Assembly (NCBI GenBank): GCA_003054665.1
Contig: QAYY01000026.1
Span: 1 to 64,000, forward strand
DNA from: Opitutaceae bacterium EW11
GTDB taxonomy: Bacteria; Verrucomicrobiota; Verrucomicrobiia; Opitutales; Opitutaceae
Length of the DNA stretch: 64,000 bases
Direction of reading: 5' to 3'
The notes beneath the pieces were generated by a model that ran no database searches, had not been told where the DNA came from, and saw nothing but the letters and a program-made list of their open reading frames with translations. Each line of letters opens with the position of its first letter. Within the stretch, counting starts at the first letter, position 1. Positions 53,329-61,631 of this stretch are shown here, one piece after another. The translations under genes were made by a program, and so were the position numbers.

Positions 53329-54012
53329 TCAGAACGCGTGCAGCAGAGAGGCGCCGAGGACGTTGAGGAGTCCGGCGAAGACCATCACGAGACCCGCCAC
53401 CGCACCTTCCTCGTCGCCCAGCTCGCGAGCCTTGGCCACGCCCGCTCCGTGCGCACCCATGCCGAAGGATGCTCCCCGGGCGAAGGCCGACCGCAGGGGC
53501 AGGAGGAGCAGCAGGCTCTCGCCTACGGCGGCGCCGAACAGTCCGGTCACCGCGGTGAACGAAGCGGTCAGCGCCGGCACGCCGCCGACGGTCTCCGACA
53601 TCGCGATGGCGAACGGCGTCGTGATCGAGCGCGGGAGCAGGCTGGCCCGCACCTCGGGAGTGAGCTGGAAAAGTCCGGCCAGCCACCAGGAGACTCCAAT
53701 GGCGATCGCGCTGCCCGCCACGACACCGGCGAGCAGGATCGGCCAGTTCCGCGCGATGGTGGCGCGTTGTTCGTAGATCGGGATCGCGAACGCGATCGTC
53801 GCCGGCCCCAGCAGGCTCACCAGCCAGTGGGTTCCCCTCAGGTACTCGTGGTAATTGGTGTGCAGCGCGATCAGCAGCGCCGCGCAGAGGCCCCAGGTCG
53901 TAAGGAGCGGAGAAAGCCACCAGCGTTTGTACTTCCGGTAGGCGGCGCGCGAGGCGGCGTAGATTCCGAGCGTCACCAGAGCCCAGAAGACGGCGGCGAG
54001 ACTACCGGACAT
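53329..54012 (-). CDS. lrgB: LrgB-family membrane protein
   Basis: A 227-residue, ~6-helix membrane protein with the family core SLLGPATIAFAIPIYEQ and the SLLPRSITTPFAIAMSETVGGVPALTA segment, and a conserved GMGAHGAGVAKARE near residue 180-195. LrgB works with LrgA in control of cell-wall hydrolase release or as a pyruvate or glycolate transporter in some bacteria; which role applies here is not clear. It overlaps lrgA by 11 bases. Confidence 0.85.
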   Translation of the reverse strand: MSGSLAAVFWALVTLGIYAASRAAYRKYKRWWLSPLLTTWGLCAALLIALHTNYHEYLRGTHWLVSLLGPATIAFAIPIYEQRATIARNWPILLAGVVAGSAIAIGVSWWLAGLFQLTPEVRASLLPRSITTPFAIAMSETVGGVPALTASFTAVTGLFGAAVGESLLLLLPLRSAFARGASFGMGAHGAGVAKARELGDEEGAVAGLVMVFAGLLNVLGASLLHAF

Positions 54013-54412
54013 CGCGGCTCTTCAGGCGGAAGCCTGCCTCCACGACGAGCGCCGTTCCGACCATCACCGCGGGAGTGCCGACGAAAACGGCGAGCAGAAG
54101 TTTGAAGCCGAGCGGCCCGACCAGCTCCGGATGGTCCACCAGACCCAGCATCGCCGGCACGAAAAAGAGCATGAGGTGATCGAGCAGACCGCGGGCGCCC
54201 TGGCTGAACCAAGCGACCGGCACGGCTCCGCTCAGGAGCAGGCCGAGCAGAAGGAACAGACCGACGATGCTCCCCGGCACCGGCAAGCCGAGGACGCGCG
54301 TCAGGGCGTTGGCGCCGGCGCTGAGCACGATCAGCGCCGCGAGCTGGATCCAGCGGTTTCCGCGGATCAGGCGGCCCAGGCTCTTCGCGGCGGCGAGAAT
54401 GTTCGGTTTCAT
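54002..54412 (-). CDS. lrgA: LrgA/CidA-family holin-like protein
   Basis: A 136-residue, four-helix membrane protein with LIVLSAGANALTRVLGLPVPGSIVGLFLLLGLLL and LMLFFVPAMLGLVDHPELVGP, matching LrgA/CidA. Start ATG 54412. It lies upstream of lrgB and overlaps it by 11 bases. A LysR-type regulator is divergent, as CidR is to cidAB in other bacteria. Confidence 0.85.
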   Translation of the reverse strand: MKPNILAAAKSLGRLIRGNRWIQLAALIVLSAGANALTRVLGLPVPGSIVGLFLLLGLLLSGAVPVAWFSQGARGLLDHLMLFFVPAMLGLVDHPELVGPLGFKLLLAVFVGTPAVMVGTALVVEAGFRLKSRDVR

Positions 54413-54440
54413 GACAGCCCGATGGTGCCACAATCCAAGC

Positions 54441-54487
54441 GATTCCGAAAATGAATTGATGGAATCGTGTCTATTCCGATAGGGAAT
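54441..54487. promoter_or_regulatory. Two ATTCC / GGAAT inverted repeats between lrgA and the LysR gene
   Basis: GATTCC (54441-54446) pairs with GGAATC (54461-54466), and ATTCC (54473-54477) pairs with GGAAT (54483-54487) across GATAG. Both share the ATTCC arm. The second is a T-N11-A-like site typical of LysR regulators. They lie in the 80-base divergent region. Confidence 0.6.
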
Positions 54488-54492
54488 GGCAC

Positions 54493-55434
54493 ATGGATTT
54501 TCGGAGCCTGGAGATACTGGTCGAAGTTGTCCGGCAGGGAGGTTTTTCCGCCGCAGCCAAGGCGCTGAACACCACGCAGCCGACGGTCAGCAAGGCGATC
54601 CAGCAGCTGGAGCACGACTGCGGGGCGGTGTTGATCGACCGTCTTTCGCGCGGCATCCGGCTCACCTCTGCGGGCGAGACGGTGATGCGCCGGGCGAGTT
54701 CGATGATGACGGAGCGCGAACACCTGATGGCGGAGCTGGCGGACCTGCGCGGGCTGCAGCGGGGCCGGCTGAAACTCGGCCTGCCCACGCTTGGAAGCAG
54801 CACGCTTTTTGCGCCGCTGTTCGCCGCGTTTCGAAAGAAGTACCCCGGACTCGAAATCGAACTCCACGAACACGGCAGCAAACGGCTCGAGGAGGCTGTC
54901 CGGGCGGGGGAGATCGAGCTTGGCGTCTCGCTCCGCCCCGTGCCCGACGACTTCGAATGGAGCGCCGTCTGCGACGAGCCGATGATGGCCCTGCTTCCGA
55001 ACGGACATCCGCTCTCCGGCCGGGGTTCGATCCGGCTGACGGAGATCGCCCACGATCCCTTTATCTACTTCGAGCGCGGCTTCGCGCTGAACGGCATCAT
55101 CGTCGCGGCGTGCCGGCGACGTCGCTTTACCTTGAGCGAGGCCGCGCGAAGCGGGCACGCCGACTTCATCATCGCGCTCGTGGCCGCCGGCCTCGGCGTG
55201 GCGCTCCTCCCGCGCATCGTGGTCGCGGCGCGGCGACCTCTATCGGTGGATACGGTGCTGGTCGACGAAACGGACCTGCGCTGGCAGCTCGGCTTCATCT
55301 GGCGCAGGGGCGCGACGCTTTCGCCCGCGGCCAAGCGCTGGCTGGACCTCGTCGCGGGAGAAGTGGGGGAGGTCGCGTCGCGGAGCGCGAAGCCGGCGGC
55401 CAGGCCGCGACCGTCCCAGCGAGGTATGCGCTGA
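54493..55434 (+). CDS. LysR-family transcriptional regulator (CidR-like)
   Basis: A 313-residue LysR protein. DNA-binding helix-turn-helix (FSAAAKALNTTQPTVSKAIQQLE, residues ~18-40), then the effector-binding domain (RLKLGLPTLGSS from ~92 and LVAAGLGVALLPRIVV near 236). The C-terminal ~30 residues are Arg/Pro-rich. It is divergent from lrgAB with palindromes between, so it likely activates them, by analogy with CidR. Confidence 0.85.
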   Translation: MDFRSLEILVEVVRQGGFSAAAKALNTTQPTVSKAIQQLEHDCGAVLIDRLSRGIRLTSAGETVMRRASSMMTEREHLMAELADLRGLQRGRLKLGLPTLGSSTLFAPLFAAFRKKYPGLEIELHEHGSKRLEEAVRAGEIELGVSLRPVPDDFEWSAVCDEPMMALLPNGHPLSGRGSIRLTEIAHDPFIYFERGFALNGIIVAACRRRRFTLSEAARSGHADFIIALVAAGLGVALLPRIVVAARRPLSVDTVLVDETDLRWQLGFIWRRGATLSPAAKRWLDLVAGEVGEVASRSAKPAARPRPSQRGMR

Positions 55435-55596
55435 AACGCCGAAGGTTCGGCTTTGGGCTCCAAACAGTTGGGCTCGAGACGAACGGACGTCGGCGCCGCG
55501 GGGAAGAACGCGTCCTTTTTTTCCGGGATGTCTGAATGGCCGCGTCAGGCCCGTCATCGGTGCGAAGCCGCAAGAATGCCGGCTCACATATCCACC

Positions 55597-56082
55597 ATGA
55601 AAAACAACGACACCCTGACCAAAATGCAGCCTCGGATGAAGAATCCCGCCGAGGTGATTCCCGAAGCCGTTCAGCCGATCCAGGCGCTCTACGCCACGGC
55701 GTACAAGGGAGGCGTTCCTCCCGCCACGCTGGCCCTTGTCCACCTGCGGGTGAGCCAGATCAACGGATGCTCCTCCTGCGTCGACGGCGGCGTGCGCCAC
55801 GCGAAACAGGCCGGAGAAACCGACGAACGCCTTTTCGGCGTATCCGCCTGGCGAGACATGCCGTACTTCGACGAGGCCGAGCGGGCCGCCCTCGCTCTGG
55901 CGGAAGCGGTGACGCGTCTCAGCGATCAACCGGATCCCGTTCCGGATTCCGTCTGGAACGAGGCGGCGCGGCTGTACGACGAAAAAGCGCTCGCCGGGTT
56001 GCTCCTCGCGATCGCCACCACGAACGTCTTCAACCGGCTGAACGTTCCCACCCGGCAGGTGGCCGGAGCCAAGGAGTGGTGA
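55597..56082 (+). CDS. Carboxymuconolactone-decarboxylase/AhpD-like protein
   Basis: A 161-residue AhpD-like protein. The CxxC active pair is in QINGCSSCVDGGVRHAKQAGETDERLFGV, with the conserved His six residues after the second Cys. Such proteins reduce or quench peroxides. Start ATG 55597. The YCII and ECF42 genes follow on the same strand (52- and 8-base gaps), so this is one cluster. Confidence 0.85.
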   Translation: MKNNDTLTKMQPRMKNPAEVIPEAVQPIQALYATAYKGGVPPATLALVHLRVSQINGCSSCVDGGVRHAKQAGETDERLFGVSAWRDMPYFDEAERAALALAEAVTRLSDQPDPVPDSVWNEAARLYDEKALAGLLLAIATTNVFNRLNVPTRQVAGAKEW

Positions 56083-56134
56083 GGGTCCGCCTTCATCTCC
56101 CGAAAAGACCGAACCCAACCTTCCTTTTCCTCCC

Positions 56135-56497
56135 ATGAAATACGCCCTTCTTGTTCACCAAGCCCAGGAATACTTCGACCGGCCCAAGGATCCCGCCATG
56201 GCCTCCGCGGGCCGCGCTTACGGCGATGCGCTTCAGGCCGCCGGTCTCCTCATCGGCGGAGGCGGGCTGGAGGCGCCGCAAACGGCGACCACCGTGACGT
56301 TGCGCGACGGCAAACGTCACGTGCACGACGGCCCCTACGCCGAAACCAAGGAGTACCTCGCGGGCTTCGCGATCATCGATGCCCCGAACCTCGACGTGGC
56401 CCTGGAGTGGGCTGCACGCCATCCGCTGGCGGGGCACGCCTCGATCGAGGTGCGTCCGCTCCTCGGTTCCCATTTCGCCCTCGGCACGGCAAAATAG
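56135..56497 (+). CDS. YCII-related (DGPF) protein
   Basis: A 120-residue ferredoxin-like YCII/DGPF-type protein: MKYALLVHQ at the start, VHDGPYAETKEYLAGFAIID in the middle (DGPY, close to the DGPF name motif) and EWAARHPLAGHASIEVRPL at the end. This family nearly always lies beside ECF42 sigma genes, as here. Its role is unknown; it may sense or modify the sigma factor's target. Confidence 0.85.
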   Translation: MKYALLVHQAQEYFDRPKDPAMASAGRAYGDALQAAGLLIGGGGLEAPQTATTVTLRDGKRHVHDGPYAETKEYLAGFAIIDAPNLDVALEWAARHPLAGHASIEVRPLLGSHFALGTAK

Positions 56498-56505
56498 CTC
56501 CGGCG

Positions 56506-57735
56506 ATGGGAGAGCCCGACGCGCATCAAACAATCGAATACGTTGCGCGCAACTCGTATGGCCGCCTCGTGGCGTACCTGGCGGCGCGTTCCGGGGACGT
56601 CGCGGGTGCGGAAGACGCGTTGAGCGAGGCGTTCGGCGTGGCCCTGCAGCGTTGGCCGGAGGAGGGTGTTCCCCTGAAACCCGAGGCCTGGCTGCTCCAC
56701 GCCGCCCGTAATCGCCTGATCGACGCGTCCCGGCGCCGGCAGGTGAGGCAGAAATCGGAGCCGTACCTCCAGCAGCTCGCGGGCGAGGCGGAGTCCCTGG
56801 CCTCCGCCGAGCGCGAGTTCCCCGACGAGCGCCTGAAGCTGCTCTTCGTCTGCGCGCATCCTGCCATCGACGAAACGGCGCGGACTCCGCTGATGCTGCA
56901 GACCGTGCTGGGTCTTGACGCGGCGCGGATTGCGTCGGCTTTCCTCGTTTCTCCTGCCGCCATGGGCCAGCGGCTGGTGAGGGCCAAGACGAAGATTCGC
57001 GACGCCGGTATTCCCTTCACGATCCCGGAGCCGCCCGAGTGGGACGAGCGTGTGTCCTTCGTGCTCGATGCGCTCTATTCCGCTTACACCGCAGGTTGGG
57101 AGAGCGTCGCGGACCCCGATTCCGCGCACCGCGGTCTGGCGGCGGAAGCCATCTCCGTCGGGCGCACGCTGGTTCAGCTGATGCCCGAGGAACCCGAGGC
57201 GCGCGGTCTTCTCGCCCTGATGCTGCATTGCGAAGCTCGTAGTGCGGCGCGCCATACAAGCACGGGGGAGTTCGTGCCTCTGGACCGGCAGGACCCCGCG
57301 CTCTGGTCGCGGACGTTTCAGGAGGAGGCGGAAAAACACCTGCGGGTGGCCGCCGCTTGCCGGCATATCGGACGCTACCAGCTCGAGGCGGCCCTTCAGT
57401 CGGTCCACGCCCATCGCGCCGTCAGCGGCGAGATCGATTGGAAGGAGATCGCGTTGCTCTACGAAGGGCTCGTCCGCTTGGCTCCGGGCATCGGTTCGTC
57501 GGTCGGTCGCGCCGTGGCTCTCGCCGAATGCGGCGACGCGGCGGGAGGGCTTGCCGCACTTGACGCGATTCCCGCGAGCCGAGTTGCGAGCTACCAGCCC
57601 TGGTGGGCCGCGCGTGCTCACCTTCTCCAGAAGTTGAACCGCGGCCCGGAGGCGCGAACGGCCTTCCTTCGCGCCGCAAGCCTCTCCGAAGACCCGTCGC
57701 AGAGAGCACACCTCCTGCGCCGGGCCGAGTCCTGA
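56506..57735 (+). CDS. ECF42-type RNA polymerase sigma factor with long C-terminal domain
   Basis: A 409-residue sigma factor. Regions 2 and 4 are visible (AGAEDALSEAFGVALQRWPEEG, then RIASAFLVSPAAMGQRLVRAKTKIRDAGIPF), followed by a ~230-residue C-terminal helical (TPR-like) part containing LDALYSAYTAGW and LMLHCEARSAARHTSTGEFVPLDRQD. This matches ECF42, in which the extension replaces a separate anti-sigma factor. It is 8 bases after the YCII gene, its usual neighbour. Confidence 0.85.
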   Translation: MGEPDAHQTIEYVARNSYGRLVAYLAARSGDVAGAEDALSEAFGVALQRWPEEGVPLKPEAWLLHAARNRLIDASRRRQVRQKSEPYLQQLAGEAESLASAEREFPDERLKLLFVCAHPAIDETARTPLMLQTVLGLDAARIASAFLVSPAAMGQRLVRAKTKIRDAGIPFTIPEPPEWDERVSFVLDALYSAYTAGWESVADPDSAHRGLAAEAISVGRTLVQLMPEEPEARGLLALMLHCEARSAARHTSTGEFVPLDRQDPALWSRTFQEEAEKHLRVAAACRHIGRYQLEAALQSVHAHRAVSGEIDWKEIALLYEGLVRLAPGIGSSVGRAVALAECGDAAGGLAALDAIPASRVASYQPWWAARAHLLQKLNRGPEARTAFLRAASLSEDPSQRAHLLRRAES

Positions 57736-57822
57736 AGCAGGCAGTCGGCGGGCCGGGTGAACGACCGCCGATTCACCGCTTTCGCTGGTTCTGCCAAATC
57801 GGACGGCGACACGCCGTGGACC

Positions 57823-58095
57823 TTACGCAGCTCTGTTTCCCTGGCTCTTCAGCTGATTCAACTCCTTCTCGATGATCCACCGCCTCCGCAGTTCGTTCAT
57901 CAAATAAAAGCAGATCAAGACCGGGCTGATCGCGCTCGATTCGCTGCGGCTCGATAGGTAGACGACTGCGACCGTAAGGATGCCCAAGCCCGCGAGGTCT
58001 CCCGCACGGTTCAGAATCCATTGGCGGCGCGTCCTCGACTCCGCGATGCGCCGCGTCTCCGACTGCTCGATGATGGTTTCAGCAGGCTTGCTCAT
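57823..58095 (-). CDS. Small two-helix membrane protein of unknown function
   Basis: A 90-residue protein. Two hydrophobic segments (LAGLGILTVAVVYLSS and ISPVLICFYLMNEL) are flanked by charged ends, giving a helical hairpin in the membrane. No family is recognised. It is plausible as a real gene because it has a normal start and balanced composition, but evidence is limited. Confidence 0.45.
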   Translation of the reverse strand: MSKPAETIIEQSETRRIAESRTRRQWILNRAGDLAGLGILTVAVVYLSSRSESSAISPVLICFYLMNELRRRWIIEKELNQLKSQGNRAA

Positions 58096-58409
58096 GGCGA
58101 AAAAGAGTTCTGCTCCGAAGGGTGTTTTTTGCGCAATGACCGGGGCGGGTCAGCCATGAATGTCAGCACGATCCCGGTGCGCGTCTCTTGTACCGGCCGT
58201 CGTGCAGCCAAGCAGCTTCGCGAGAACAGAGCCACTGCAATTCCGAGAGCGGTTCCGGGTTCGCTGAAGGTCGCGGACTCCAGGATGTTCGCTCGGCTCT
58301 GTCCGGTCTTTGTCCACCACGTTTCCAACGACATGAAATCGGACGGTGACGGTTGTCGTTGTCCGCCTCGTTCGTAGCGTGCGGGCATCGCCCCAGACGT
58401 ATCCGCCGT
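58096..58409. other. Intergenic stretch, 314 bases
   Basis: I see no gene, RNA, repeat or clear promoter between the small membrane protein and the retropepsin/PDZ gene. Confidence 0.3.
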
Positions 58410-60383
58410 ATGATGACTGCACTCGATTTCCGCTCGTCCGCTGGGGAGGCGTCCGCGGCCTCCTCAAAAGGAACAGTTTCCCTCCAGGAGCGCCGGGAAC
58501 GGCATCCTGCGAGACCGGTGCCCCGCACTTGTTCGCTAGTCGCGATCATCTGCCTGACCGCGTTCGTCGCTTTCACCAGCACGGGACACAGCGCCGCTGC
58601 CGCGCCTGACGATGCCGACGCCATTCTGCGCGAGGCGGCCTCTGCGGTGGCCGGTCCGCGGGAGGGAACGTTGCAGGTGCGTTACGCCTACACCATCGCC
58701 GGAATGACTGGCACGCGGACCTCCGTGAGCGATCTCGCGTCGGGCGCGTTTGTGGATGCCGATGCGGTCGGGCCGTTCGAGCGCGCCTTCGGTTACGACG
58801 GTTCGATTCCGTGGATGCGGGATCTTTCCGGAGCGAATACTCCGCAGCAGGGAGGCGATCGCGTGCAGACGTCGGTCAACGAAGCCTACCGCCGGGCCAA
58901 CCTCTGGGCACGAGAAGATCGCGGTGGCGCGAGCGTGAAGTACGTCGGCCGGGAAACCGAGGACGGGGTGATTCTCCAGCACCTGATCATCGTTCCACCT
59001 GGCGGCAAACCGTTCGATGCCTGGTTCGACGCAACGACTCATCTGCTGACTCGCATTGCTGAGGAGTGGCAGTTTTTCCACGCCCGGATGTTCTATTCCG
59101 ATTACCGGCGCGAGAACGGCGTCCTGCTCCCTCATCGAGTGACCATCGACCCGGGAGTCGGGAAGGAGCACTACGAAACGCTGGTGCTCGAGGAGGTCCG
59201 CCTCGAACACACCCCGCGTCCCCTGGCTTGGTACACCTGCCCGAAGGTCGAGCCGACGGGAATGGGGATCGTGGACGGGAAGGCGAGCACCGTCGTCCCG
59301 TTTCGGTTTCTGAACAACCACGTCTACGTTTCGGCGTCGGTGAACGGAAAGGGGCCGTATACGTTCATCGTGGATACAGGAGGGCACACCGTGCTTTCCC
59401 CGAAGCTTATCTCCGAGGCGGGACTGAACTCGTTCGGGAAGGCGGCGACCTCGGGTGTCGGGGAGAAGGTGGAGACGAGCGGTTTTGCCATCGTCCATGA
59501 GATCGCGGTTGGGGATGTCCGCATGCACGACCAACCCGTGATCGTGTTGCCGGTGTACGATCGATCCATTGAAGGCATCGCGGTCGACGGCATGGTCGGC
59601 TTCGAACTCTTTCGGCGCTTTGCCGTGCGGATGGACTACGGAGCGAAGCAACTCACGATCACGCGTTTCGACGCGTTTGCTCCTCCCGCGGGCGAAACTG
59701 CGGTGCCCTTCGTGTTCTACGATCACCTTCCCTCGGTCAGGGGACTCGTGGACGACCTGCCGGCGCGCTTCGACATCGATACCGGTTCGCGCATGGAAGT
59801 GGATCTGACCACGCCGTTCGTCGAGCGCGCGAATCTGCGCGAACGCTATGGCAACGGCGTCAGCATGATCACGGGCTGGGGAGCCGGTGGAGAGTCGCGT
59901 TCCTCCGTCGTGCGCATCCCGTCGCTCACGCTTGGGTCCGTGCGGATCGACAACATCGTCGCTGGCTTGTCGGAGGCGAAATCCGGCTCGATCAGCGACG
60001 CGAACTACGAGGGAAATATCGGAAGCGGATTGCTGCGCCGGTTCGTCGTGACCTTCGACTACTCGCGCCAGGTGATGTACCTGAAGCCGCTTAGCCCACC
60101 TCCGCCCGACGCCGGCCAGTTCGACCGTTCCGGCATGTGGATCAACGCCGAGAACGGCGGTTATCTGGTCCGCTCCGTCGCCGCCGGCAGCCCTGCGGCC
60201 TCGGCCGGTCTCGCGGAAGGAGACGTCATTGTGACGCTGGACGGAGAACCCGCGTCGCCGGAGCACCTCTCCGACGCGCGCACCCTGCTGCGGGCCCGTC
60301 CAGCCGGGTCCAAAGTCCCCGTGAAGTTCCGCCGCGGCGACGCGGACCACACCACAGTGCTCACTCTACGCGACCAGGTGTAG
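58410..60383 (+). CDS. Secreted aspartyl protease-like protein with PDZ domain
   Basis: A 657-residue exported protein. A hydrophobic leader is at residues ~40-65 (CSLVAIICLTAFVAF), preceded by a charged stretch. An outer-membrane-lipoprotein-sorting-like domain follows, then two retropepsin-like domains with intact motifs: FIVDTGGHTVL (Asp322) and FDIDTGSRMEV (Asp457). A PDZ domain ends the protein (GLAEGDVIVTLDGEPA). It is built like 7959-9791, whose second catalytic site is damaged, so the two are paralogues or separately acquired homologues. The start may be ATG 58410 or the adjacent ATG 58413. Confidence 0.75.
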   Translation: MMTALDFRSSAGEASAASSKGTVSLQERRERHPARPVPRTCSLVAIICLTAFVAFTSTGHSAAAAPDDADAILREAASAVAGPREGTLQVRYAYTIAGMTGTRTSVSDLASGAFVDADAVGPFERAFGYDGSIPWMRDLSGANTPQQGGDRVQTSVNEAYRRANLWAREDRGGASVKYVGRETEDGVILQHLIIVPPGGKPFDAWFDATTHLLTRIAEEWQFFHARMFYSDYRRENGVLLPHRVTIDPGVGKEHYETLVLEEVRLEHTPRPLAWYTCPKVEPTGMGIVDGKASTVVPFRFLNNHVYVSASVNGKGPYTFIVDTGGHTVLSPKLISEAGLNSFGKAATSGVGEKVETSGFAIVHEIAVGDVRMHDQPVIVLPVYDRSIEGIAVDGMVGFELFRRFAVRMDYGAKQLTITRFDAFAPPAGETAVPFVFYDHLPSVRGLVDDLPARFDIDTGSRMEVDLTTPFVERANLRERYGNGVSMITGWGAGGESRSSVVRIPSLTLGSVRIDNIVAGLSEAKSGSISDANYEGNIGSGLLRRFVVTFDYSRQVMYLKPLSPPPPDAGQFDRSGMWINAENGGYLVRSVAAGSPAASAGLAEGDVIVTLDGEPASPEHLSDARTLLRARPAGSKVPVKFRRGDADHTTVLTLRDQV

Positions 60384-60416
60384 CCGGCGGTTCGGAGGCC
60401 GCGCTGACCAGGACCC

Positions 60417-61451
60417 TTACTTCCGCTCCAAGCGGACGCAGAGGGTGCGGGGGCCGAGGCTCTTTTCGGTCACGTTCCACCCGGCGCGATTCACCAGGGA
60501 CTCGAAATCGGCCATGTGGAACCGGCGTACGGCGATCCGGATGCTCCGTGCTGCGGAGCGGTTTTCTTCCGAGTCGGGTGAGATCGACCCGCAGAACGTG
60601 AAGGCGGGCGGCAGGGTTTCGCGCAGGACCGCCAGATTGCCGGCAATGGCTTCATCCGACCCGTACTGAAAGAGTCCGCCCTCGGACGAGCCCGCGGTCA
60701 TGGCGTCGGAGGAAATCTTGGCCAGGACGCCGCGGAGCGTCTCTGGGCGGTTCCAGTCGTAGGAGTGATGAAGGAACTCACAGTCCATTCCTGCGAGCGG
60801 CGCCCCCTTGGACTGCAGGGCGGCGAGGGCGCGAGTCCCGAACAGCGGGCCGTTGTCGTCGGCATCGAACACGTGGATACGGGTTTCCCGGCCGGAGAAC
60901 CATGCGCTGTTTTCTTTCCGGAGAACGATCAGCGCGTTGAGCGCGTCGATGGCCGGGCCGCCCGCGATGCTGACGAGTTCGATCGGTCCCGCGGCTCCGG
61001 CCGCGAGTTGCCTGCGCAGACCGCCCGCCACGAGCAGGGCCATGGTCTGAAGGCGCAGACGGACGTCGACGAACGACGAATCCGCGGCGAGTTTCCGGTC
61101 GAGCGGCTTCGTGTAGGCCGCCCCGAGGTTGTCCGCACCGAGTTTCATCAGATAGGTGGACATTCCCGGCAGAAAGGATCCCTCGCTTTGCGTCAGCGAC
61201 TGGAGGAGCACGGAGCGGCGCCGGGCAAAGGCCAACAGCAGCCGTCGCACAAAGGCCGGCTTCGCTTCCCAATTCCGCCTGCGAACCCGCTCCTTCTCCA
61301 TGACCGCGGCGAGTTTTTCGGCGGTGAGGTTCAGGGCGAAGGCCGGATGGGTGACATCGATGACCGGGAGTTCGTAGCCCGATGCGTCGGTGGCGTAGAC
61401 CACGCCGGGTTTCTTGTTCGTTTCCGGAAAGCGAGGTTGTAGGGAACTCAT
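60417..61451 (-). CDS. Putative class I SAM-dependent methyltransferase
   Basis: A 344-residue protein. A weak motif I (IELVSIAGGPA, residues ~157-167) and a nearby IHVFDADDNG suggest a Rossmann-type methyltransferase core. The N-terminal ~150 residues are a helical lid or substrate domain. Substrate unknown. Start ATG 61451 is chosen by composition. Call is tentative. Confidence 0.55.
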   Translation of the reverse strand: MSSLQPRFPETNKKPGVVYATDASGYELPVIDVTHPAFALNLTAEKLAAVMEKERVRRRNWEAKPAFVRRLLLAFARRRSVLLQSLTQSEGSFLPGMSTYLMKLGADNLGAAYTKPLDRKLAADSSFVDVRLRLQTMALLVAGGLRRQLAAGAAGPIELVSIAGGPAIDALNALIVLRKENSAWFSGRETRIHVFDADDNGPLFGTRALAALQSKGAPLAGMDCEFLHHSYDWNRPETLRGVLAKISSDAMTAGSSEGGLFQYGSDEAIAGNLAVLRETLPPAFTFCGSISPDSEENRSAARSIRIAVRRFHMADFESLVNRAGWNVTEKSLGPRTLCVRLERK

Positions 61452-61631
61452 GGAGACAAACCGCCCGGACGCCGGGGGCTGCCCCAAGCTGTCGCAGATG
61501 CTCCGGGGGACAAGCCGACAGTCGAGGCCCCGCCGCGCGGGAATGATCCCGGCCGACCGCTTGCGTCGCCTCCGCTTACGACCTGGTGGCTTCGCTCTTC
61601 TTCCGGGCTCCTGCTCGTTCGATCACTGTTC

